The position numbers and the translations under genes were made by a program. A DNA stretch of 64,000 bases from the NCBI GenBank assembly GCA_964649415.1, contig CAZYSK010000022.1:1-64000 (forward strand), written 5' to 3'. Positions within the stretch are counted from its first letter, which is position 1, and every line of letters starts with the position of its first letter. Origin of the DNA: CAZYSK01 sp964649415. GTDB lineage: Bacteria > Chloroflexota > Anaerolineae > B4-G1. Positions 50,562-58,491 of this stretch are shown here, piece by piece. Under the pieces are notes generated by a model. That model worked only from the letters and a program-made list of their open reading frames with translations, had not been told where the DNA came from and did no database searches.

Positions 50562-51497
50562 TCACTTCCGGGCACCTGACGTTTCTGTCCACAGCCGGCA
50601 GAACGCGCACAGCCCAGGGACACTGGTCGGCTGCCCACAGTTGGGACACGGGTGGAGTTCTACCTCCTCGGCCTGTTCGGAGAAGAACCCTGCTTTCCGC
50701 GCGCGCAGGAAGCCCAGATAGAACTGGAGCTTTGTGGCGGGCGATTCCTCCTCTATCCGGTTCAGAACGTCCTTGTGGCGCAGGCTGGTTGCGCCGACGG
50801 CGTAGGGGCACTCGGCGTAGATGTAGTCGATCCCGGTGATCAGCGCGTAGGCGGCTGTCTCCCGCTCGTAGAACCGGCAGAAGGGCTTGACTTTGCGGGC
50901 CAGTCCCTGCCCGCGCGCTGGCAGCACCGGGGCCTGGCGGGCGATGTAGCCGGTTTTCCAGTGGAGCACGTTGCCGAACAGCACGGCCACCTCGTCGTCC
51001 AGATTGTGGCCTGTGGCCAGCGCGGCGTAGCCGCCGTCCCGTGTGACGCGATTCATCACGTGCCGCTTGATCAGCCCGCACAGCGAACAGGGCTTGGAAC
51101 GGCCGCGGCGCACCCGTCGGGCCACCTCCGGTAGCGTCTCGCCGTATTCGGCCTTGAGGTCCACCACCGTGTATCTTGTGTCGGGCCGCTGGGCGGCGAA
51201 TTGCTCGATCCTCTCGCGCGATGCCGCCGAGTAGTCCGTGCCCCCGTCAATCCCCAAGTCGATGTACAGCGCATCGGCCTGGTAGCCGAGTTTCAGCAGC
51301 ACGTCCCACAGGCTGAGGCTGTCTTTCCCGCCGGAGACCGCCACGAGCACGCGGTCGTCGGGGCCAAACATGTGGTACTTCTTGATGGCGCGTTGGGTCT
51401 GGGCGACGAACCACTCGGGGTAGTGGACCTCGCAGAGCGCCAACTTGTGCTGGCGCATGTTGAACACGGCCGGGCGGCCGCACTTGCGGCATTTCAT
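50562..51497 (-). CDS. ttuA: tRNA-5-methyluridine(54) 2-sulfurtransferase (TtuA-like)
   Basis: A 311-residue TtuA/TtcA-family enzyme. An N-terminal zinc motif (Cys3, Cys6, Cys22, His25) is followed by the PP-loop VSGGKDS (54-60). Cys137 and Cys140 in KPCSLCG with Cys230 in YAECPYA fit the three cysteines that hold the [4Fe-4S] cluster. A C-terminal zinc motif is CPNCG...CAFC. Such enzymes adenylate U54 and insert sulfur supplied by a ubiquitin-like carrier. That carrier gene lies 4 nt upstream. The modification stabilises tRNA in thermophiles. Confidence 0.88.
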   Translation of the reverse strand: MKCRKCGRPAVFNMRQHKLALCEVHYPEWFVAQTQRAIKKYHMFGPDDRVLVAVSGGKDSLSLWDVLLKLGYQADALYIDLGIDGGTDYSAASRERIEQFAAQRPDTRYTVVDLKAEYGETLPEVARRVRRGRSKPCSLCGLIKRHVMNRVTRDGGYAALATGHNLDDEVAVLFGNVLHWKTGYIARQAPVLPARGQGLARKVKPFCRFYERETAAYALITGIDYIYAECPYAVGATSLRHKDVLNRIEEESPATKLQFYLGFLRARKAGFFSEQAEEVELHPCPNCGQPTSVPGLCAFCRLWTETSGARK

Positions 51498-51501
51498 ACC
51501 G

Positions 51502-51690
51502 TCACCCGCCGGAGATCACCGTGACGAGCTTGACCTCATCGCCGTCTTCCAGCATCATGTCTTCGGTGAGGAGTTTCCCGTCTCGGACCGCCAGCACTGT
51601 ATGGGGGATGAGCCCGATTTCCTTGATCGCGTCCTTCACTCGCCGCCGCCCCTGTAACTCCCGTTGCTGATCTCGATAGATGATCTTCAT
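51502..51690 (-). CDS. ttuB: Ubiquitin-like sulfur carrier (TtuB/ThiS/MoaD-like)
   Basis: A 62-residue beta-grasp protein ending in VTVISGG; the C-terminal Gly-Gly would be adenylated and turned into a thiocarboxylate. Family segments are VKDAIKEIGLIPHTVLAVRD and LTEDMMLEDGDEVKLVTVI. Placement 4 nt before ttuA makes the TtuB role most likely; ThiS or MoaD function is an alternative. ATG 51690 is chosen for length; an open frame extends to 51762 through the promoter. Confidence 0.85.
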   Translation of the reverse strand: MKIIYRDQQRELQGRRRVKDAIKEIGLIPHTVLAVRDGKLLTEDMMLEDGDEVKLVTVISGG

Positions 51691-51734
51691 GCACACCTCG
51701 ATAGTGATTCTCGCGGGAGGAACTACCAGACTCA

Positions 51735-51762
51735 ATTGTACACGGAAGTGACGGGCAGGCAA
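51735..51762 (-). promoter_or_regulatory. Promoter of ttuB-ttuA
   Basis: Minus strand TTGCCT (51757-51762), 16 bp, TACAAT (51735-51740). The leader is about 40 nt. Confidence 0.6.
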
Positions 51763-51774
51763 GTAGAAAGGTCA

Positions 51775-51809
51775 AGACCTGACAGGTTCTGAAGGAACCT
51801 GTCAGGTCT
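51775..51809 (-). terminator. Perfect 15-bp hairpin after trpB
   Basis: AGACCTGACAGGTTC (51775-51789) pairs fully with GAACCTGTCAGGTCT (51795-51809), loop of 5. It is 22 nt beyond the trpB stop; after it the minus strand reads TTGACCTTTCT, only weakly U-rich. Probably the trpB terminator, though the ACCTGTCAGGT core may also be a dispersed repeat. Confidence 0.6.
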
Positions 51810-51831
51810 GGGTGAGCGTCAACAAACGAGC

Positions 51832-53196
51832 TTAGGCCGGAACCTGAGGCAGATCCGCCAGCGCTTGCTCGATCTTCTCGTCTTCCAGTTCGTAGTCTGG
51901 GAGTTCCTTCCGGTGGTAGGCATCGTAGGCTGCCAGGTCGAAATGGCCGTGACCGCTGCAATTGAAGAGGATCGCCTTCGACTCGCCCGACTCCTTGCAC
52001 GCCATCGCCTCGTCGTAGACTGCCCTGAGAGCGTGGGCCGTTTCCGGGGCCACGATGAAGCCCTCGGAACGGGCGAAACTGTGAGCTGCCTCAAACACGG
52101 CGTTCTGGCGATAGGCCCGTGCCTCGACGAGATCGTCCGCCATGAGGCTGCAGATGATGGGCGCCATGCCGTGGTAGCGCAGTCCTCCCGCGTGGACAGG
52201 GGCCGGGATGAAGCCGTGCCCGACGGTGTGCATCTTGGCCACGGGTCCTGTCTTGGCTGTGTCGCCCCAGTCATAGGCGTAGAGCCCCCGGGTCAGGCTG
52301 GGGCAGGCGGTGGATTCCACGTTGATGACTCGCAGGTCCGGTTTGTTACCTTCCAGCTTGTCCTTGATGAACGGCAGGAACAGGCCGGCGAAGTTGCTGC
52401 CACCACCGACGCAGCCGACCAGGATGTCCGGATAGTCGCCCGCCATCTCCATCTGTTTGACGGCCTCTAGCCCAACGACCGTCTGGTGCAGCAGCACGAA
52501 GTTGACCACGCTCCCCAGGGTGTATTTCCAACCATCGTGTGTCACGGCGTACTCAATCGCCTCGCTGATGGCGATACCCAGGCTGCCTGAGGTCTCCGGG
52601 TCCACGGCCAGGATGTCCCGGCCAGCTTTCGTCTCCGAGCTGGGGCTGGGCACGACACTGCCTCCCCACGTCTCCATGGCGATGCGCCGGTAGGGCTTCT
52701 GGTGGTAGCTGATGGTGACCATGAACACCTTGCATTTCAGGCCGAAGAGCTGGGTGGCGAAACTCAACGCGCTGCCCCACTGCCCCGCCCCGGTTTCTGT
52801 GGCCACGCCTACCAGACCTTCCTTCTTGGCGTAGTAGCATTGGGCCACGGCGGTGTTGGGCTTGTGGCTTCCTGGCGGGCTGACGCCTTCCCACTTGTAG
52901 TAGATCTTGGCCGGCGTGTCCAGCGCCTTCTCCCAGCGGCTGGCACGGTACAGGGGGGACGGCCGCCACATCTTGAGCACGTCCTGCACCTCCTCTGGTA
53001 TCTCGATCCATCGCTCCTGGCTTCCCTCCTGCTCGATCAATGCACCGGGAAAGACCGGGGCCAGATCGTCGGGCTGCATGAGCTCCAGCGTCATCGGGTG
53101 CCGGTACGGGGGAGGTGGCGTCTTCATGTCCGGCAGCACGTTGTACCAATGGGTGGGCAGGTTCTTCTCTTCCAGAAAGTACTTATACTGTGCCAT
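51832..53196 (-). CDS. TrpB2-type tryptophan synthase beta chain-like enzyme
   Basis: A 454-residue PLP enzyme of the TrpB2 group, which has an N-terminal extension (YKYFLEEKNLPTHWYNVLPD) absent from classical TrpB. The PLP lysine is Lys112 in PPGSHKPNTA. ETGAGQWGSALSFATQLFGL and the phosphate-binding loop in GCVGGGSNFAGLF complete the site. It condenses indole with serine to tryptophan; TrpB2 proteins often occur alone, without TrpA, as here. GGAGAAACG precedes the ATG. It lies near trpS under a T-box, but is not in the same unit. Confidence 0.9.
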   Translation of the reverse strand: MAQYKYFLEEKNLPTHWYNVLPDMKTPPPPYRHPMTLELMQPDDLAPVFPGALIEQEGSQERWIEIPEEVQDVLKMWRPSPLYRASRWEKALDTPAKIYYKWEGVSPPGSHKPNTAVAQCYYAKKEGLVGVATETGAGQWGSALSFATQLFGLKCKVFMVTISYHQKPYRRIAMETWGGSVVPSPSSETKAGRDILAVDPETSGSLGIAISEAIEYAVTHDGWKYTLGSVVNFVLLHQTVVGLEAVKQMEMAGDYPDILVGCVGGGSNFAGLFLPFIKDKLEGNKPDLRVINVESTACPSLTRGLYAYDWGDTAKTGPVAKMHTVGHGFIPAPVHAGGLRYHGMAPIICSLMADDLVEARAYRQNAVFEAAHSFARSEGFIVAPETAHALRAVYDEAMACKESGESKAILFNCSGHGHFDLAAYDAYHRKELPDYELEDEKIEQALADLPQVPA

Positions 53197-53308
53197 TTTT
53201 CGTTTCTCCTTTGCATAGCAGATTTGAACACATCTCCAAGCATCTCGACGAACACAGACGCGGTACGGGTAGCGCTCGTGGTTACCCGCTCCAACAGTGC
53301 GTGGTAGC

Positions 53309-53327
53309 GGTAACCACGGGGGTTACC
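53309..53327. repeat. GGTAACC palindromic repeat, single copy
   Basis: GGTAACC (53309-53315) and GGTTACC (53321-53327) around CACGG, in the 375-bp gene-free stretch 53197-53571. Same family as 59222. Confidence 0.65.
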
Positions 53328-53437
53328 CCAGCATACTCGCAATCGTTTCTTCCCGGCATCCCTCCCTTCCTCGATCCCTTGACCTCAATCGTCTGGTAGA
53401 CTCACGTTGGCTCCGCGATGACCGGAGTGCCTCGGAT

Positions 53438-53575
53438 CGCGAGCATCTTGCTGGCCCCCAACGCCCCGTTCGGACGGCCAGCATCCTGCTGGCCCCCAAC
53501 GCCCCGTTCGGACGGCCAGCATCCTGCTGGCCCCCAACGCCCCGTTCGGACGGCCAGCATCCTGCTGGCCTCTAG
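53438..53575. repeat. 38-bp palindromic tandem array
   Basis: GGCCAGCATCCTGCTGGCC begins at 53476, 53514 and 53552 (period 38), with a diverged first unit at 53438. Between hairpins is the constant CCCAACGCCCCGTTCGGAC. The last unit reaches into the stop codon region of the AAA ATPase. There are no variable spacers. Confidence 0.92.
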
Positions 53576-54372
53576 CATCCATCTTCTTCGACGCGGACTG
53601 TGGGAGGGCGGGGATACCCCGCCCCTACAATCGCTTCGGCGTGGTCCACGATTCCCTGTGCCTCCAGCATCGCATCCCGATTGCTGAAGAACTGCCTGTA
53701 CAGCCTGTAGTGGGCCGTGTCCTCATACGCCACTTCCTCGATGCGGGACGCGTCGAAGTTGAATATCTGCGCTCCCGGATAGGCCAGCAAGATCGGTGAG
53801 TGTGTGGCGATGACGAACTGCGCGTGACCGTCTGCTTCCAGGACGTGCAGCAGCTTCAGGAACTCCAACTGGCTGGCGGGTGAAAGCGCGGCCTCGGGTT
53901 CGTCGAGGATGTAGAGGCCCTTGATGTGATAACGACCGCCGAAGTACGACAGCATCCCCTCTCCGTGCGAGAGTGTGTTGAGGATGTGGCCCCCGTGATA
54001 CTTCAGCCGGCCGGGATCGCACAGAGCCACGTCGTCGAGGAAGTCGGCCAGATCGCGGAAGGTCTCGGCCCGAAAGAGGGAGCCGGGCACCCCGCCGTTC
54101 GCCCAGGTGACGGTGATATAGTCCCTCAGGCGGGTCTCGTAGGGGTTGTTGTGGGCGACGTGCCGCTTGGGCTTGTCCCAGATGTAAATGCCGCATTTCC
54201 TGGTGATGGCCTCCAGCAGCGTGGACTTCCCCGATCCATTCTCCCCGACGAAGAACGTGATGGGGCTTCTGAACGTCAGCCCGGGCGTTCTCCTGAGAAC
54301 GGGGATGTTAAAGGGATAGTAACGGGTTGTCGGGTAGTCCTCACTACGGATGTCGACTCTGAGAAGGTGCAT
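53572..54372 (-). CDS. Stand-alone AAA/ABC-type ATPase (AAA_21-like)
   Basis: A 266-residue ATPase: Walker A FFVGENGSGKSTLLEAI (near 41), an ABC-like signature LSHGEG, Walker B GLYILDEPEAALSP and switch His in VIATHSPILLAYPG. A short insertion (about 70-130) lies between. Relatives occur alone or with nucleases in conflict systems (OLD or RecF-like), yet no partner nuclease is visible; the other side is an assembly gap. AAGGAG is 9 nt before ATG 54372. The C terminus ends inside the palindromic array. Confidence 0.8.
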   Translation of the reverse strand: MHLLRVDIRSEDYPTTRYYPFNIPVLRRTPGLTFRSPITFFVGENGSGKSTLLEAITRKCGIYIWDKPKRHVAHNNPYETRLRDYITVTWANGGVPGSLFRAETFRDLADFLDDVALCDPGRLKYHGGHILNTLSHGEGMLSYFGGRYHIKGLYILDEPEAALSPASQLEFLKLLHVLEADGHAQFVIATHSPILLAYPGAQIFNFDASRIEEVAYEDTAHYRLYRQFFSNRDAMLEAQGIVDHAEAIVGAGYPRPPTVRVEEDGC

Positions 54373-54454
54373 CTGTGAATCTCCTTAACTCCTTTCGGTT
54401 GTTTTCAGCAGTACACGAGCCTGGGTGCAAGCGCCCCTTCATCCTTGGAAAGGC

Positions 54455-54554
54455 NNNNNNNNNNNNNNNNNNNNNNNNNNNNNNNNNNNNNNNNNNNNNN
54501 NNNNNNNNNNNNNNNNNNNNNNNNNNNNNNNNNNNNNNNNNNNNNNNNNNNNNN
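54455..54554. other. 100-N assembly gap
   Basis: Exactly 100 N, the usual scaffold filler. On both sides the sequence is part of the same 36-bp repeat (CATCCTTGGAAAGGC before it), so the gap is caused by the repeat and its true length is unknown. Confidence 0.98.
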
Positions 54555-54640
54555 GCCATTCTGATGGCGCTCCATCATCCCCAGAAAGGCGCCATTCTGA
54601 TGGCGCTCCATCATCCCCAGAAAGGCGCCATTCTGATGGC
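54555..54640. repeat. 36-bp palindromic tandem repeat at trpS 3' end
   Basis: GCCATTCTGATGGCGCTCCA starts at 54555, 54591 and 54627 (period 36). The core GGCGCCATTCTGATGGCGC is a hairpin. It belongs to the same family as 44379-44450 and continues into the N gap. Confidence 0.9.
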
Positions 54641-55674
54641 GCTCCGGACCGCGGGCATCCTGCCCGCACCGTTCGCGCCTCCGGCGTCACCATCTCCATC
54701 GCCTCGTGTACCAGGAACATCGTCTCGTCTGATTCCCTGCGCATACGTTGAATGCCGCTGTGCAGGATCTCCTCGACCAGGCCCGGCTGGGCTTCGTAGT
54801 GGGCGCGCCGCTCGCGGATGGGATCGAGGAAGCGGTTGATCGCCCGTGCCAACCGGTCCTTGACCGCCACGTCGCCGACCCTGCCTTGGCGGTACAGTTG
54901 CTTCAGATCCTCGACCTCCTCTCGATCGAGATTGAACCCCTCGTGGTAGGTGAAGACCGGGTTGCCCTCGACTCGGCCGGGAACGTCCGCGCGTATTCGC
55001 TGAGGGTCTGTGTACATCCGGCGCACCTTGCGGTTGACCGTGGCCGCGTCGTCGGAGAGGTAGATGACGTTGTCCAGCGATTTGCTCGCCTTGGACCGCC
55101 CGTCCGTGCCCACGAGCAGCTCCCCGACCAGGGCCTGGGGTTCCGGGAAGACCTCGCCGTACAACCGGTTGAACCTGCGGGCGATCTCCCGCGCGACTTC
55201 CACGTGGGCCTCGTTGTCCTTGGCCACGGGCACCAGGTGGGCGCGCGGTAACAGGATGTCGGCTGCCTGCAGCACCGGATAGCCTAGCAATCCGAAGGGC
55301 AGTGTCTCCAGCCCGGCGTCGCGTGCCATCCCCTTGATGCTGGGCACGCGCTCCAGTCGTGGCACGCTGACCAGCATCTCGAAGATCAGGTTGAGTTCGT
55401 AGGTGCCCGGAATGGCCGACTGGACGAAGATGACGCTCTTCTCAGGATCCACGCCGACTGCCAGGTAGTCGAGCACGATCTCGCGCACGTGGCGGTGGGT
55501 TCTGCGGATAGTCTGTTTGTCTGGTCGCGTGGTGAGGACGTGTAGGTCGGCTACGATGAAGAAGCACTCATACGTGTCCTGCAGCCGCACGCGATTGGCC
55601 AGGCTGCCGACGTAGTGTCCCAGGTGCAACGGTCCCGTTGGACGGTCACCGGTGAGAATACGCTTCTTTTCCAT
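54555..55674 (-). CDS. trpS: Tryptophan-tRNA ligase (3' end in repeat and gap)
   Basis: A class I synthetase, start MEKKRILTGDRPTGPLHLGH with HIGH-type HLGH (17-20). The KMSKS equivalent is KASKS in DGRSKASKSLDN. It charges tRNA-Trp. The recognisable enzyme ends near EAMEMVTPEA (about 54700); from there the frame continues into the 36-bp repeats (GAPSEWRLSGDD) and the assembly gap, so the true C terminus is unknown. ATG 55674 has GAGGAGGAAG upstream. A T-box leader lies upstream, so expression rises when tRNA-Trp is uncharged. Confidence 0.88.
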
Positions 55675-55703
55675 CGTGTCTTCCTCCTCTAGTGCTATCC
55701 CAT

Positions 55704-55740
55704 AAAGCAAAACGCTCGTCCCCCTCACAGGGACGAGCGT
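55704..55740 (-). terminator. T-box regulatory terminator
   Basis: Stem ACGCTCGTCC (55712-55721) with GGACGAGCGT (55731-55740), followed on the minus strand by TTTTGCTTTATGG. It lies just after the T-box core, as the terminator that competes with the antiterminator. Confidence 0.8.
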
Positions 55741-55819
55741 CACATCTTGGACACACGCGGTGCCACCCCGATTAGGTGGCCCCTCATTCTCATTCCCGCC
55801 CGTTCATAGCTCACAGAAC

Positions 55820-55846
55820 AAAAAAAACGCGCCGGTGACGGCGCGT
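55820..55846 (-). terminator. Second, strong intrinsic terminator inside the T-box leader
   Basis: Stem ACGCGCCG (minus; 55846-55839) and CGGCGCGT (55834-55827), 4-nt loop, then eight U (55827-55820). It lies about 50 nt before the T-box core, in the stem III position. Confidence 0.75.
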
Positions 55847-56119
55847 GGTGTGAAGGGCCAGCCTCACTTATTTGCGGGTACGGTCCAGGCTCTGGTTGCG
55901 CTACGTCAACCTTGGGACAATACCCTCAGCCGTGATAACGGTGGCGTCTCCGGCCTGGACTACTCCCCACGGATGTACCATGGGTTTCGGCAGGCAACTC
56001 CCGGGCCCATTCAGCACCGGCGCTGGTGTCAGGCTTTCAGCTCGTGGCCCGACTCTCTGAACCTCGCTACGGCACTTACTATTCCCGATTATCGTCTTTC
56101 GGTCTTAAGTTGTACATGC

Positions 56120-56148
56120 AGTATACCACACAGATAGCGTGGCGTCAA
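56120..56148 (-). promoter_or_regulatory. Promoter of the T-box leader and trpS
   Basis: Minus strand TTGACG (56143-56148), 17 bp, TATACT (56120-56125); it starts directly after the trxA stop. Confidence 0.75.
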
Positions 56149-56149
56149 G

Positions 56150-56476
56150 CTATTCGATATGAGGCAGCAGTTCCTGCACCAGGGCGTCCTTCGGGCGGTA
56201 GCCCACGATGCGTGCGACTTCCTCACCGCCCTTGAACACGATCAGCGTGGGAATCCCCATGATGCCCAGCTTGCGAGGCGTATCGGGGTTGGCATCCACG
56301 TCCATCTGCACCACGTGCAGCTTGTCTCCGTATTCCTTGGCCACTGCCTCGATAGCGGGAGCGATCATCTTGCACGGCCCGCACCAGTCAGCGCCGAAGT
56401 CGACGAGCGTCGGCCCGTTGGCCTGGAGTACATCCGTATCGAAAGTCGCGTCGGTTACCTCAAGTAATTTCGCCAT
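56150..56476 (-). CDS. trxA: Thioredoxin
   Basis: A 108-residue thioredoxin with active site WCGPC (31-35) in LVDFGADWCGPCKMIAPAIE and the cis-Pro loop MGIPTLIVFKGGE. It reduces disulfides in cytoplasmic proteins with electrons from thioredoxin reductase. Length and motifs are standard. AAGGAGGACACG stands before the ATG. Its promoter shares the -35 region with the divergent subtilase gene. Confidence 0.97.
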   Translation of the reverse strand: MAKLLEVTDATFDTDVLQANGPTLVDFGADWCGPCKMIAPAIEAVAKEYGDKLHVVQMDVDANPDTPRKLGIMGIPTLIVFKGGEEVARIVGYRPKDALVQELLPHIE

Positions 56477-56501
56477 CGTGTCCTCCTTGAATAACGCGCG
56501 G

Positions 56502-56530
56502 ATTATCCTACATCAGCCTGCTTTTGTCAA
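56502..56530 (-). promoter_or_regulatory. Promoter of trxA
   Basis: Minus strand TTGACA (56525-56530), 17 bp, GATAAT (56502-56507). Confidence 0.75.
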
Positions 56531-56550
56531 GCGCCCACTTCTGCTATAAT
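56522..56550 (+). promoter_or_regulatory. Promoter of the subtilase gene (near-leaderless)
   Basis: Extended -10 TGC-TATAAT (56545-56550) with TTTTGT (56522-56527, 17-bp spacer) or TTGTCA (56524-56529, 15 bp) as -35. ATG 56560 follows 9 nt after the -10 with no ribosome site. Confidence 0.7.
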
Positions 56551-56559
56551 GCGCTCCTA

Positions 56560-58491
56560 ATGGGCAAAAACCTTCTCAGCCTGAGCCTGGCCTTGGGCCT
56601 GGCTGGTCTACTTCTCACGGGACTGGCGGTGTCTGTCCAGTCCAGCCCACCGCCCGCGTCGACGGTTCGGCCGCTCAACGTCGCTCCTCAGGTGTGGGCA
56701 GCCACCGCCAATGATGCCGAGGCGGATTTCCTGCTCATCCTCGAGGATCAGGCCGATCTCAGCGCAGCGACGACTTTCCCCACCCGCGAGGCGCGCTTGA
56801 GCTACGTGTATGATTCGTTGCGGCAGGTGGCGCTCCGCTCCCAGGCCGGCGTGCGGGCCGAGCTGGACGCAGCCGGCGTGGAGTATCGCTCGTTCTATAT
56901 CGTCAACATGCTGGCGGTGAGGGGCGATCGTTCGGTCGCCGCGCGCCTGGCTACCTTTCCCGGCGTGGCGGCCGTCGTCGCCAATCCGCGCATCCATCAG
57001 GCCCTGCCGGAGCCCACCCCTGGCGACGTCGATCCGCTCTCGCCTCAGGGGGTGGAGTGGAACGTGGCCCGTATCAAGGCCGACCAGGTCTGGGCGCTGG
57101 GGTATACGGGGCAGGGCGTCGTCGTCGCCGGGCAGGATACCGGCTATGACTGGGACCATCCCGCGCTGATCCGGCAGTACAGAGGCTACAACGGTATCAC
57201 CGTCACCCACGACTACAGTTGGCACGACGCTATCCACACGGATGATCCCCACACGGTGGTGGGCAATCCCTGTGGATTCGACTCCCCTGTGCCGTGTGAT
57301 GACAATGGTCACGGCACGCACACGATGGGTACCGTGGTCGGCGACGATGGAGGGGGCAACCAGATCGGCGTCGCGCCCGGCGCGCGCTGGATTGGCTGCC
57401 GGAACATGGAGCAGGGCTGGGGCACTCCCGCCACGTATGCCGAGTGTTTCGAGTTCTTCCTGGCCCCTTATCCCGTCGGCGGCGACCCGCTCACGGATGG
57501 TGTGCCCAGCCTGGCCCCGCACGTGATCAACAACTCGTGGACCTGCCCGACGGCGGAGGGATGCGACCCGTACACGTTGCAGAGCATCGTCGAGAACGTG
57601 CGCGCGGCAGGCATCGTGGTGGTCGCCTCGGCCGGCAACAGCGGGTCCGGTTGCGGGACTGTGCAGTCCCCCCCGGCGATCTACGACGCGGCTTTCTCCG
57701 TGGGAGCAACCAACAGCAGCGACGACATCGCCAGTTTCAGCAGCCGAGGGCCGGTGACCGTGGATGGGTCGGGCCGGCTCAAACCAGACGTGGCCGCGCC
57801 GGGTGTGAGCGTGCGCTCGTGCGTCCCGGGTGGGGGCTACACTTGGAAGCAGGGTACCTCGATGGCCGGGCCACACGTGGCGGGCATGGTGGCGCTTCTG
57901 TGCTCGGCCGAGCCTGGGCTCATCGGCGACGTGGACGCGGTGGAACAGATCATCGCTCAGACGGCGCGGCCCCGCGCCGATGCCAGTTGTGGCGGCGAAC
58001 CTTCAGGGCGTCCCAATAACGTGTACGGCTGGGGTATCGTGGACGCGTTGGCGGCGGTGTGGGCGCGCCAATCGGGGTTGGAGATCGCCAAGCGTGTTGA
58101 CGTCTCGACGCCTTTCCAGGCCGGAGTGTTCCTGTATACGATCAGCGTGACGAACACCTGGTACCTCACCCTGACCCAGGTCGCTATCACCGACACGGTG
58201 CCCGTAAGCACGACCTTTGCCTGGGCTGGGGGGGACTACGTGCGCGCCGGCGATCGCATCACCTGGACGGCTCCGAGCCTGGCCCCCCTGGAGACGCTGA
58301 CGACGACGCTGGCGGTGACGGTTGAGCACCTACCTCCGGGCACGCGCGTGGTCAACGCTGCCTACGGGGCGCGGGCCAGCGAAGTGTCAGCGCCTGTGGC
58401 TGGTGTGCCAGTGGAGGCGACCATCCCCTGGCGCGTCTTCATTCCAGATATCCCGAGGATATCGTCATCGGGAGGCGGCGCGAGTGACTGA
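56560..58491 (+). CDS. Secreted S8 subtilisin-like serine protease with DUF11-like domain
   Basis: A 643-residue exported protease. Signal peptide (1-28), an I9-like propeptide (about 54-150), then the catalytic domain: Asp193 in GQDTGYDWDHP, His251 in DNGHGTHTMG, oxyanion Asn325 in NNSW and Ser434 in GTSMAGPHVAGM. A DUF11/immunoglobulin-like module (about 520-620) begins LEIAKRVDVSTPFQAGVFLY. The C terminus PWRVFIPDIPRI weakly recalls the YLPLILR tails. ATG 56560 is chosen over an upstream TTG. The next gene overlaps by 8 nt. Confidence 0.92.
   Translation: MGKNLLSLSLALGLAGLLLTGLAVSVQSSPPPASTVRPLNVAPQVWAATANDAEADFLLILEDQADLSAATTFPTREARLSYVYDSLRQVALRSQAGVRAELDAAGVEYRSFYIVNMLAVRGDRSVAARLATFPGVAAVVANPRIHQALPEPTPGDVDPLSPQGVEWNVARIKADQVWALGYTGQGVVVAGQDTGYDWDHPALIRQYRGYNGITVTHDYSWHDAIHTDDPHTVVGNPCGFDSPVPCDDNGHGTHTMGTVVGDDGGGNQIGVAPGARWIGCRNMEQGWGTPATYAECFEFFLAPYPVGGDPLTDGVPSLAPHVINNSWTCPTAEGCDPYTLQSIVENVRAAGIVVVASAGNSGSGCGTVQSPPAIYDAAFSVGATNSSDDIASFSSRGPVTVDGSGRLKPDVAAPGVSVRSCVPGGGYTWKQGTSMAGPHVAGMVALLCSAEPGLIGDVDAVEQIIAQTARPRADASCGGEPSGRPNNVYGWGIVDALAAVWARQSGLEIAKRVDVSTPFQAGVFLYTISVTNTWYLTLTQVAITDTVPVSTTFAWAGGDYVRAGDRITWTAPSLAPLETLTTTLAVTVEHLPPGTRVVNAAYGARASEVSAPVAGVPVEATIPWRVFIPDIPRISSSGGGASD

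Larger units (their letters stand above)
55704..56113 (-). promoter_or_regulatory. T-box riboswitch controlling trpS
   Basis: The T-box core GGGGTGGCACCGCG (minus strand, 55769-55756) is diagnostic: its TGGC bulge pairs with the uncharged tRNA acceptor end. Upstream, an AGTA motif, a CAGAGAG element and a CCGTTATC segment fit stem I and the linker. A TGG triplet at 55980-55978 could be the Trp specifier; I could not fold the loop to prove it. It fills the 475-bp stretch between trxA and trpS. Confidence 0.9.

Noticed and set aside
53438..53575. Regular 38-bp array resembling CRISPR
   Set aside because: The whole unit is constant; there are no variable spacers and no cas genes.
54555..54640. 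Regular 36-bp repeats resembling CRISPR
   Set aside because: Units are contiguous with no spacers, and are part of coding sequence.
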